Program-made: the position numbers and the translations under genes | Part shown: positions 1 to 6,462 of the stretch, piece by piece | How the letters are laid out: each line of letters opens with the position of its first letter | How positions within the stretch are numbered: the first letter of the stretch is position 1 | Source: Flavobacterium sp. UBA7680 | GTDB taxonomy: Bacteria > Bacteroidota > Bacteroidia > Flavobacteriales > Flavobacteriaceae | Assembly (NCBI RefSeq): GCF_002482975.1 | Contig: NZ_DLHA01000007.1 | Coordinates: 1-36,986, forward strand | DNA length: 36,986 bases | Direction of reading: 5' to 3' | The notes under the pieces: generated by a model | The model's input: the letters and a program-made list of their open reading frames with translations, nothing else | What the model was told of the DNA's origin: nothing | Databases searched by the model: none

Positions 1-14
1 ATGGAATGTTGTCT

Positions 15-22
15 TACATTTG
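15..22 (+). promoter_or_regulatory. -7 box of the tRNA array promoter
   Basis: The sequence TACATTTG matches the Bacteroidota housekeeping -7 consensus TAnnTTTG exactly. It lies 32 bp before the first tRNA, a sensible distance for a tRNA operon. The -33 TTG element would fall at or beyond the left edge of the window and cannot be judged. Confidence 0.6.
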
Positions 23-54
23 CAACCGCAAAACAGAACACGTTTCTTGAGCTT

Positions 55-138
55 GGAGAGGTGCCAGAGCGGTAATGGAGCAGATTGCTAATCTGTCGAC
101 GGGTAACCGTCGCCAGGGTTCGAGTCCCTGTCTCTCCG
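55..138 (+). tRNA. tRNA-Ser (anticodon GCT)
   Basis: The acceptor arm GGAGAGG at the start pairs with TCTCTCC at 131-137, with G as discriminator. The anticodon stem GCAGA/TCTGT encloses the loop TTGCTAA, giving anticodon GCT. A long variable arm (GACGGGTAACCGTC) identifies a class II serine tRNA. The T arm is intact (GGTTCGAGTCC). CCA is not encoded. It is the first tRNA of the array. Confidence 0.93.
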
Positions 139-152
139 CTTAATTTTTGCCT

Positions 153-227
153 CGGGGTGTAGCGTAGCCCGGTTATCGTGTCCCGATTGAGATCGGGAAG
201 ACCACAGATACAAATCTATGTCTAATT
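153..227 (+). pseudogene. decayed tRNA-Pro copy
   Basis: The first 26 nt are identical to the start of the intact tRNA-Pro 75 bp downstream, covering the acceptor 5' strand and D arm. The anticodon arm, T arm and acceptor 3' strand have diverged, largely by C-to-T and G-to-A changes. The 3' strand no longer pairs with CGGGGTG, so no cloverleaf can form. The place of the anticodon reads TGA, but the stem around it is distorted. It is best read as a dead tandem duplicate. It could also be a spacer that kept only the 5' half of a tRNA. Confidence 0.6.
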
Positions 228-302
228 CGGGGTGTAGCGTAGCCCGGTTATCGCGCCTGCTTTGGGAGCAGGAGGCCGCAGGTTCGAATCCTGCCACCCC
301 GA
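228..302 (+). tRNA. tRNA-Pro (anticodon TGG)
   Basis: The acceptor CGGGGTG pairs with CACCCCG at 295-301 and the discriminator is A. The anticodon stem CCTGC/GCAGG encloses TTTGGGA, giving anticodon TGG. The T arm GCAGGTTCGAATCCTGC is perfect. CCA is not encoded. It directly follows the decayed copy of itself. Confidence 0.95.
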
Positions 303-336
303 CTAAAACTTTAAGCGATAAAGTTTTAAAATAAAT

Positions 337-382
<46 letters not shown>

Positions 383-410
<28 letters not shown>

Positions 411-446
411 CGAAAAGCCACTCATATCGAGTGGCTTTTTTGTTTT
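383..446 (+). repeat. left copy of the repeat bracketing fic
   Basis: This block consists of the tRNA-Arg 3' end and the following terminator. The first 26 nt (383-408) are identical to 1349-1374. The terminator that follows is a near copy of the hairpin at 1381-1409. The arrangement resembles an attachment-site duplication at a tRNA 3' end, although no integrase is present. Confidence 0.75.
413..446 (+). terminator. Rho-independent terminator of the tRNA array
   Basis: The arms AAAAGCCACTC (413-423) and GAGTGGCTTTT (429-439) form a perfect 11-bp stem with a 5-nt loop, followed by a T-rich run. It begins 3 nt after tRNA-Arg. Confidence 0.88.
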
Positions 447-545
447 TATACAATCTAGTCAATCGAACTGTTTTTAGAAACTTATTTCGCTTTATTGATT
501 TTAGAATTGTATTTTTATGTTGAATTTTTCTAAAATCGGAATAAA

Positions 546-1304
546 ATGGAATCTCTTATAATAAAATATAAAAGTTTAGGAATTACCGATGTATTGCATT
601 ATGAGAAATTCAATTTAATTTCCATAAGTCATCACTCTACAAAAATTGAAGGTTCTATTTTAACAGAATTAGAAACTCAGATTTTGCTAGATGACGGCCT
701 GACTCCAAAAGGGAAGCCTGTTAATGATACTTTAATGGTTACAGATCATTTTAAGGCACTACATTTTATTGTTGAAAAAGCAAGAAATAAAACAACTGTT
801 ACAACAGAGTTAATAAAAGAGATTAATTCTTATGTAATGAAAAGCACAGGAGGAATCTACAATACTATTCTTGGAGAAATTGATGCTAGTAAGGGAATGT
901 TTCGAAAAGGAAATGTTACTGCTGGAATTTCTTATTTTCCAAATTATGATAAGGTTGAAAGACTAACTAATGAATTGGTCTTATCTATCAATTCACAAAT
1001 GAATACTGATTTATCAATAGATGAAAAATTGAATTTATCTTTTGATGCCCACTTTAATCTTGTAAGTATTCATCCATTTTATGATGGAAATGGAAGAACT
1101 TCCCGTTTGATTATGAATTATATTCAGGCTTTTTATGGCCTGCCTTTAGCCATTGTGAATAGTGAGGACAAACAAGAATATATTCAGGCTTTGATTGATA
1201 CAAGAGAAAAAGAAGATATTGAAATCTTTAGAAACTTCATGAAAAAACAATATGAACAATATCTTTTAAATGAAATAAAAAAATTCGAAGACAGTTTTTC
1301 ATAA
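546..1304 (+). CDS. Fic/DOC family protein (probable AMP-transferase)
   Basis: This 252-residue protein carries the Fic active-site motif HPFYDGNGR at residues 176-184. H176 is the catalytic histidine, and the loop binds the nucleotide phosphates. Near the N terminus, S31-T32-K33-I34-E35-G36 fits the inhibitory motif (S/T)xxxE(G/N), in which the Glu blocks ATP binding. This points to a self-inhibited class II Fic enzyme. Family members usually transfer AMP from ATP to a hydroxyl of a target protein, and some act as toxins. The target here is unknown and no separate antitoxin gene lies next to it. The start is taken as the first ATG, after an A-rich leader. The gene stands alone between two copies of a tRNA-Arg tail and terminator, suggesting late insertion. 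No signal peptide is seen, so it should be cytoplasmic. Confidence 0.88.
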   Translation: MESLIIKYKSLGITDVLHYEKFNLISISHHSTKIEGSILTELETQILLDDGLTPKGKPVNDTLMVTDHFKALHFIVEKARNKTTVTTELIKEINSYVMKSTGGIYNTILGEIDASKGMFRKGNVTAGISYFPNYDKVERLTNELVLSINSQMNTDLSIDEKLNLSFDAHFNLVSIHPFYDGNGRTSRLIMNYIQAFYGLPLAIVNSEDKQEYIQALIDTREKEDIEIFRNFMKKQYEQYLLNEIKKFEDSFS

Positions 1305-1348
1305 AAATCAAATAAAGGATTTAGTTTTCTTTTTTAAATAATAAAAGA

Positions 1349-1376
1349 GTCGAAGGTTCGAATCCTTCTGCGTTTA
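1349..1376 (+). repeat. right copy of the tRNA-Arg 3' end
   Basis: These 28 nt reproduce the T arm and acceptor 3' strand of the tRNA-Arg gene at 383-410, with 26 consecutive identical bases and one C-to-T change near the end. No D or anticodon arm precedes it, so it is not a tRNA gene. It forms a direct repeat with the left copy around fic. Confidence 0.85.
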
Positions 1377-1380
1377 TATC

Positions 1381-1409
1381 AAAAGCTACTCAATTGAGTG
1401 GCTTTTTTG
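1381..1409 (+). terminator. terminator after fic, a copy of the tRNA terminator
   Basis: The arms AAAAGCTACTC and GAGTGGCTTTT (one T-G pair) enclose AATT and are followed by a T run. The hairpin is a close relative of the one at 413-446 and forms part of the same duplicated block. Confidence 0.82.
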
Positions 1410-1478
1410 TTTTGTATTAGATTTTGTTTTGAGCAGCAGAGCTCAGAAAAAAAACAAAAAACAGACATAATTTCATTA

Positions 1479-1494
1479 CTTGTCACAAGACAAG
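1479..1494. promoter_or_regulatory. inverted repeat upstream of the hydrolase cluster
   Basis: CTTGTC-ACAA-GACAAG is a perfect 6-bp inverted repeat with a 4-nt centre, lying 52 bp before the first hydrolase start. It could be an operator for a dimeric regulator. No clear TAnnTTTG box was found beside it, so its role is a guess. Confidence 0.3.
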
Positions 1495-1546
1495 TGCTAA
1501 AGGTTTTATTCGCTCTTTCTTTGCATAGTATTAAACAAATAATATT

Positions 1547-2320
1547 ATGGAAACCGAAAAAACAAACACACAGAACGAATTAAATTCTTCATCATCAAAC
1601 AGTAAAAACACAATTGTAATTGTTCATGGAGCATGGTCATCTGCTAATGACTGGCATCATGTTGCGGGTCATCTTAACTCTCCAGAAAACAATTTAATTA
1701 TTGTAAATCTTCCTGGTCACGGTACTGACCAAACACCCGTATCGAATATTAGTTTACAACTTTATGTATACGAGGTTTTAAAAGCTATTGGTAGCACAAC
1801 AGACGTTACCCTTGTAGGTCACAGTTTTGGCGGAATAGTAGTAAGCGAAATAGCAGAGCTAATTGCTCCGCAGATCAAAAAACTAATTTACATTGCCGCT
1901 TTTGTTCCTCAAAATGGAGACAGTTTATTGTCACTTGCACAAATGGATTCAGAAAGCCATGTTGGTAAAAATCTTATTGTAGATGAGCAAGCAGGAGTTG
2001 CTTCTATTACTAAAGAAGCAATTACAGACGTCTTTTTAGCCGATGCTCCAAAACCAGTTGCAGAATATGTAACTAATAATCTACGACCAGAACCTTTAGC
2101 TCCGTTATCTACTCCGGTTACATTAAGTGATGCTAATTTCGGTAAAGTGGCTAAGGTATATGTTCACTCTCAAAATGACCATACTATTGGGTATTCACTT
2201 CAACAAAAAATGGTTGCAGATGCAGGAATCGCAAGAACTTACTCTCTTCCTTCAAGTCACACTCCATTTATAGTATTTCCTCAAATACTTTCTTCAATTA
2301 TAACCTTAGAAGCTAAATAA
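1547..2320 (+). CDS. alpha/beta hydrolase, cytoplasmic paralogue
   Basis: This 257-residue alpha/beta-hydrolase resembles the methylesterase / hydroxynitrile-lyase-like esterase group. The oxyanion-side motif VHGAW lies at 26-30 and the nucleophile elbow GHSFGG has S93. The likely acid is D211 in QNDHT and the histidine is H238 in SSHTPF. There is no signal peptide: the N terminus is polar and Ser/Asn-rich, and an in-frame stop lies just upstream (1532-1534), so a longer secreted form is excluded. It is closely similar over its whole length to the secreted third gene of this cluster. A duplication followed by loss or gain of the secretion signal is likely. The substrate is unknown. It is probably co-transcribed with the next two genes, which follow at gaps of 36 and 27 bp. 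Confidence 0.85.
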   Translation: METEKTNTQNELNSSSSNSKNTIVIVHGAWSSANDWHHVAGHLNSPENNLIIVNLPGHGTDQTPVSNISLQLYVYEVLKAIGSTTDVTLVGHSFGGIVVSEIAELIAPQIKKLIYIAAFVPQNGDSLLSLAQMDSESHVGKNLIVDEQAGVASITKEAITDVFLADAPKPVAEYVTNNLRPEPLAPLSTPVTLSDANFGKVAKVYVHSQNDHTIGYSLQQKMVADAGIARTYSLPSSHTPFIVFPQILSSIITLEAK

Positions 2321-2356
2321 AACACATTTCACAAATAACATTTAAAAATTACAATC

Positions 2357-3175
2357 ATGAAAAAATTCAAATTGATTCAATTCGTCATGGCCCTATGTGT
2401 CTTAATATTATCATCTTGTTCAAATGATGATGTACAGCCAGAAAAACCTAAAAATTATGTACTGGTTCATGGCGCATGGCAGGCTCCTTTTGTATGGCAA
2501 GCAGTTAAAGCTAATCTAGAAAAACAAGGTAACAAAGTAGTTGTTGTCGAGTTACCGGGCCATGGTGCTGATAAAACTTCTCCAAGCCAAATAACACTAG
2601 ATGTTTATAAAGAAAAAGTAATAAACGCACTTTCAACAATAGATGGGAAAGTTATTTTAGTAGGTCATAGTTTGGGCGGTATGATAATTTCTTCGGTTGC
2701 GGAAGCGATGCCTTCTAAAATCGAAAAACTGGTTTACGTTGCCGCTTATTTACCGACTTCAGGTCAAACATTAGATCAGTTGGCACACATGGATCCTGAT
2801 TCTCAACTTGGAATCACTGGTAATCTAATTTTTAATTATGATCAGGGTATTGTAGATGTAAAAGAGGACCAGATCGTTAATCTTTTTATTCAGGATGGTA
2901 CTCCGGAAATTCAAAACCTTGTGTTGAAAAACTACAGAACAGAACCTTTAACTCCATTCATTAATCCTGTAATTCTTACCGACAAAAATTTTGGATCAGT
3001 TAAAAAGGTTTACATTAAAACTTTACAGGATCATGTTGTGTCACCGTATTTACAAAACAAAATGATTGCAGCCAGCAAAGTTGAATCTGTGTACGAAATA
3101 AATACAGGACACAGTCCATTCCTTTCAAAACCAGATGACTTGTCATCGATACTAACAAAAATTGCATCAAACTAA
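2357..3175 (+). CDS. alpha/beta hydrolase, lipoprotein paralogue
   Basis: This 272-residue alpha/beta-hydrolase belongs to the same family as its two neighbours. The N terminus is a type II signal peptide with the lipobox LSSC, placing the lipidated Cys at residue 21. The next residues, SNDD, resemble the acidic export signal that sends Bacteroidota lipoproteins to the cell surface, so outer-membrane surface anchoring is plausible. Catalytic features are VHGAW (37-41), the elbow GHSLGG with S105, an Asp in LQDHVV, and a His in TGHSPF. It is more diverged than the other two copies. The substrate is unknown; an esterase or lactonase-type activity is an inference from the fold. Confidence 0.85.
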   Translation: MKKFKLIQFVMALCVLILSSCSNDDVQPEKPKNYVLVHGAWQAPFVWQAVKANLEKQGNKVVVVELPGHGADKTSPSQITLDVYKEKVINALSTIDGKVILVGHSLGGMIISSVAEAMPSKIEKLVYVAAYLPTSGQTLDQLAHMDPDSQLGITGNLIFNYDQGIVDVKEDQIVNLFIQDGTPEIQNLVLKNYRTEPLTPFINPVILTDKNFGSVKKVYIKTLQDHVVSPYLQNKMIAASKVESVYEINTGHSPFLSKPDDLSSILTKIASN

Positions 3176-3202
3176 TTATCAATAAATAACAAATATTATA
3201 TC

Positions 3203-4000
3203 ATGAAAAATTCAATTTTATTAATAGCAATGGTATTGCTAACAACTATTACAGCTTCATCACAAACGAACAAAGCTAAAAACGAAAACACAATTGTAAT
3301 CATCCACGGTGCATGGTCATCATCAAATGATTGGCAGCACGTTTCAGAAGATTTAACCGCTGGAGGAAACTCTGTTATTTCTGTTAATCTTCCGGGACAT
3401 GGAAGCGATAATACAGCAATCTCTACTATTAGCTTAAAACTTTATGTTGAAGATGTGAAAAAAGCCATCGGAAACAAACAAAATGTAGTGCTTGTTGCTC
3501 ATAGCTTTGGCGGAATTGTGGCAAGTCAGGTTGCGGAAGACATTGCGCCTCAGATAAAAAAGGTAGTTTACATTGCGGCTTACGTACCAAAAAATGGAGA
3601 AAGCTTATTGTCTCTTGCGCAAACAGATGGAGAAAGCCATGTTGGAAAAAATCTTATTGTAGATGAGAAAGCAGGAATTGCAAGCATAAAAAAAGAAGGT
3701 ATTGCAGATGTTTTCCTTGCCGATGCTCCTAAACAAGTTGCTGATTATGTAAGCAACAATTTAAAACCAGAACCATTAGCTCCTTTAGCGACTCCGGTAA
3801 CGTTGACTGAGAGCAGATTTGGAAAAATCAGTAAAGTATTTGTTTACACTTTAAATGACCATACAATAGGTTATACACTTCAGCAAAAAATGACAAAAGA
3901 TGCAGGTATCGAAAGATTATATGCTCTTCCGTCAAGCCACACACCTTTTATCATGTTCCCACATGTTTTGGCTCAAATCATTGCTGTAGAAACAAAATAA
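3203..4000 (+). CDS. alpha/beta hydrolase, secreted paralogue
   Basis: This 265-residue alpha/beta-hydrolase has a type I signal peptide (residues 1 to about 21, ending TASSQ), which predicts a periplasmic location. From about residue 28 it runs parallel to the cytoplasmic first copy, sharing stretches such as SHVGKNLIVDE and PEPLAPL. The elbow reads AHSFGG, with S101 as nucleophile: the usual first Gly is Ala here, a small change at a position normally kept as Gly. The Asp (LNDHT) and His (SSHTPF) of the triad are present. It is third in the tandem set. Its substrate is unknown. Confidence 0.85.
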   Translation: MKNSILLIAMVLLTTITASSQTNKAKNENTIVIIHGAWSSSNDWQHVSEDLTAGGNSVISVNLPGHGSDNTAISTISLKLYVEDVKKAIGNKQNVVLVAHSFGGIVASQVAEDIAPQIKKVVYIAAYVPKNGESLLSLAQTDGESHVGKNLIVDEKAGIASIKKEGIADVFLADAPKQVADYVSNNLKPEPLAPLATPVTLTESRFGKISKVFVYTLNDHTIGYTLQQKMTKDAGIERLYALPSSHTPFIMFPHVLAQIIAVETK

Positions 4001-4012
4001 ATCAAATATCAC

Positions 4013-4082
4013 AGATAAGAATCATTGTTAGTCAATAACAATCTTGAATAAAGCATTCGGTGGCAAATAATGGTTCTTATCT
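4013..4082. repeat. nested palindromic element
   Basis: The outer arms AGATAAGAATCATT (4013-4026) and AATGGTTCTTATCT (4069-4082) pair over 14 bp with one G-T. Inside, ATTGTTA (4024-4030) and TAACAAT (4036-4042) form a second hairpin, and GAAT/ATTC (4046-4049, 4055-4058) a weak third one. No T run follows, so a simple terminator is unlikely. The layout resembles a small palindromic repeat (REP or MITE-like) or a structured leader of the next gene. Confidence 0.55.
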
Positions 4083-4108
4083 TAATTATAAATAATATCT
4101 AAAAACAA

Positions 4109-4975
4109 ATGGAAACAAAAGAAAATATTTTAGCATTGGGCGAATTCACCCATAAAACAGCACCAACAAAATCTATAAACGTAAATGGAGCCGATTTTAC
4201 TTACCGCTCTTTTGGAAAAAAAGAAGGTATTCCTGTTATCTTTTTACAACACTTTACGGGAAACATGGATAATTGGGATCCTGAAGTAACAAATGCAATT
4301 GCAAGTAATTATCCGGTAATATTATTTAACAACAGAGGTGTTGGCAGCTCAAACGGAACTACTCCAGAAAATGTAACGGAGATGGCACAAGATGCTGTAG
4401 ATTTTATCCGTGCTTTAGGTTACAATAAAGTTAATATTTTAGGTTTTTCTCTTGGCGGATTTATAGGACAGGAGATAGCAGCAAATTATCCGGAATTGGT
4501 GAATAAACTTATTTTGGCAGGCACAGGATCGATAGGAGGAAAAGCGATTGCGCAACTGGAGTCGCATTTAGAAAAAGCTTTTGTTGATGGACCAGACAGA
4601 GTATTGATTAATCTGTTTTTCAGCAAAACGCCAAGCAGTATCAAAGCGGGCGAGGCTTTCTTAGAAAGATTATCTGAAAGAAAAGTAGACAGAGATTCTC
4701 CAACGAGTCAAGACACAATTGCAAGTCAGGCGAAAGCTATTATAAACTATGGGTTAGCAACAGATGAAAACAATACACAGCTTAAAGCTATTAAGCAGCC
4801 TGTGCTTATTGTTAATGGAAATCAAGATAATATGGTCGATTCGATCAATTCTTATATAATGCTTCAGAATATTCAGAATGCAAAACTAGTACTTTGGAGC
4901 GATTCAGGTCATGGAGGGATTTTTCAGTATTCTAAAGATTTTTCTCAGGAAGTAAATTCATTCTTATTGAATTAA
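4109..4975 (+). CDS. alpha/beta hydrolase of another subfamily
   Basis: This 288-residue alpha/beta-hydrolase is clearly distinct from the three preceding paralogues. It has the LQHFTGNMDNWD oxyanion region (46-57), an NNRGVGSS stretch (74-81), the nucleophile elbow GFSLGG with S114, D240 in NGNQDNMV and H268 in SDSGHGG. The spacing fits the common haloperoxidase/esterase-like group. There is no signal peptide, so it should be cytoplasmic. It follows the cluster after a 108-bp gap that contains the palindromic element, so it may have its own control. Substrate unknown. Confidence 0.85.
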   Translation: METKENILALGEFTHKTAPTKSINVNGADFTYRSFGKKEGIPVIFLQHFTGNMDNWDPEVTNAIASNYPVILFNNRGVGSSNGTTPENVTEMAQDAVDFIRALGYNKVNILGFSLGGFIGQEIAANYPELVNKLILAGTGSIGGKAIAQLESHLEKAFVDGPDRVLINLFFSKTPSSIKAGEAFLERLSERKVDRDSPTSQDTIASQAKAIINYGLATDENNTQLKAIKQPVLIVNGNQDNMVDSINSYIMLQNIQNAKLVLWSDSGHGGIFQYSKDFSQEVNSFLLN

Positions 4976-5096
4976 GATCAAAATTGAAGTATATAATTTA
5001 TAAAAGAAAACCGGTTGCTGAGCTATTGTTTGAGATGATGGTAGAAGAAATAGCAGCAGTAATCGGTTTAAAAAAAAAACAATAAACGATTGATTT

Positions 5097-5696
5097 ATGC
5101 AATTGCAAAAAGAACATAAATTTTGTTATTCAATAAATATACTATTCCTGCTCATTTTTACGCTTTTGATCTTGATACAAAGGCAAAAAAAGCTGACAGC
5201 GCAAAGGAGAAATCTGGAATTGGAAAAGCAAATTCATGAAATGAATAGTGAACGGGAATTACTTCAAAAAGAAATTGAATTGAGAAACAGGAAACTTTCT
5301 GCCAGAGCATTATATCTTTCGGGCAGAAATCAGCTTATAAATAATTTGATTATGTCTATAGAAAATATACCAAAACTTTCGAAAATCTTCACTTTGGATG
5401 TACATATTAAACATTTAAAAGATTATTTAAAAAGTGATAATGAATGGGAAACATTTGTTTTTCATTTTGAAGAAGTAAATCCCGGTTTTCTGGCAAGACT
5501 TCGAAAATTGCATCCTGCTTTGACCTCAAATGATATGCGTTATATTGCTTATATCTATATGAATTTAACAACTAAAGAGATTTCAAATTTGTTGAGTATA
5601 ACAATATATGCAAGTAAAAAAAGAAAAGAGAGAATTATTTCGAAGATAAAACTTCCTAATGATATAACTTTATACTCTTATCTCTCAAATATTTAG
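5097..5696 (+). CDS. short membrane-anchored LuxR-like regulator, possibly truncated
   Basis: This 199-residue protein begins with one membrane segment (about 13-27), then a charged coiled coil (about 30-75), then a C-terminal region of the LuxR-like helix-turn-helix type (PALTSNDMRYIAYI followed by LTTKEISNLLSI). In Bacteroidota this arrangement is normally the last third of a longer protein whose N-terminal part is a TPR sensor domain outside the cytoplasm. Here that part is absent and nothing resembling TPRs was found in the 121 bp upstream. The recognition helix (TIYASKKRKERI) also departs from the usual pattern. It may be a remnant or a minimal form; the reading frame itself is intact. 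Confidence 0.6.
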   Translation: MQLQKEHKFCYSINILFLLIFTLLILIQRQKKLTAQRRNLELEKQIHEMNSERELLQKEIELRNRKLSARALYLSGRNQLINNLIMSIENIPKLSKIFTLDVHIKHLKDYLKSDNEWETFVFHFEEVNPGFLARLRKLHPALTSNDMRYIAYIYMNLTTKEISNLLSITIYASKKRKERIISKIKLPNDITLYSYLSNI

Positions 5697-5783
5697 AAAA
5701 AATGTCTCTCATTTGTCTCTTAATAGTGTCTTTTTTTTCAGGTGATTTGAGATTGTGTTTTATCTAATTATGAGGTAATTGAT

Positions 5784-5791
5784 TATTTTTG
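5784..5791 (+). promoter_or_regulatory. -7 box for the Crp-type regulator
   Basis: TATTTTTG fits TAnnTTTG and lies 54 bp before the ATG at 5846. It overlaps a possible upstream TTG start codon, which argues against that start. No TTG was seen at an ideal -33 distance. Confidence 0.4.
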
Positions 5792-5845
5792 ACCTGCAAC
5801 GGTCTTGTAAAGAAGCTGTTGAGTATAATATTAACTAAGAAACCA

Positions 5846-6427
5846 ATGGACAAACAAGGACTAAAAAATTACATCATAAAAAATTTACCATTTCCAGATC
5901 GTACTTTAGACGAGGTGGTAGAATTTTTTGAAGAAATTACTGTTGAAAAAAATGAATTTTTTCTTAGAGAAGGAAAAATAAATGAACATTATTTCTTTTT
6001 ACAGAGCGGTTTTATGAGAGCGTTTACACATGATATTGATGGAAATGAAATCACTACAAATTTCTATCAAAAGGATAGTGTGGTATTTGAAGTGTCATCT
6101 TTTTATTTAAAAACCAAATCGTCTGAGAATATACAAGCGGTTACAGACTGCAGAGGTTTTGCCATCAGTTATGATCAATTAAATTCATTGCTGCATACTG
6201 TTCCGGAGTTTAGGGCTTATGGGGTAAAAATGCTGGCTAAAGAATATATGATGTTTAAAAAACGTGCGCTGGAATTAATTAATCTTAGTGGTGAAGCCCG
6301 ATACGAGAATCTTATTACGACCAATAAAGAAGTATTTCAATTTGCCCAGCTCAAACAAATAGCTTCTTATCTAAATGTTACCGATACATCATTAAGTAGA
6401 ATTAGACGGGAATTTTCAAAAAAATAA
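5846..6427 (+). CDS. Crp/Fnr-family transcriptional regulator
   Basis: This 193-residue protein has a cyclic-nucleotide-binding-like beta roll in its N-terminal two thirds (for example FLREGKINEHYFFLQSGFMRAF) and a short C-terminal HTH (QLKQIASYLNVTDTSLSRIRREF). It is the small Bacteroidota type of Crp/Fnr protein. The residues that bind cAMP phosphate in true CRP are not evident, so another ligand or none is likely. The start is set at the ATG at 5846; an in-frame TTG at 5789 would add 19 residues but sits on a promoter-like box. It is followed 35 bp later by the S10 carboxypeptidase, which it may control. Confidence 0.82.
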   Translation: MDKQGLKNYIIKNLPFPDRTLDEVVEFFEEITVEKNEFFLREGKINEHYFFLQSGFMRAFTHDIDGNEITTNFYQKDSVVFEVSSFYLKTKSSENIQAVTDCRGFAISYDQLNSLLHTVPEFRAYGVKMLAKEYMMFKKRALELINLSGEARYENLITTNKEVFQFAQLKQIASYLNVTDTSLSRIRREFSKK

Positions 6428-6462
6428 ATCGAATTTTGTTATTCATTTAAATCAATTATTAC

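Noticed and set aside
1398..1583. 61-codon frame before the first hydrolase
   Set aside because: It starts within the duplicated terminator, overlaps the hydrolase start in another frame and has no recognisable features.
5789..5845. N-terminal extension of the Crp-type regulator from a TTG codon
   Set aside because: The TTG overlaps a TAnnTTTG promoter box and the extra residues do not fit the family; the ATG at 5846 is better.
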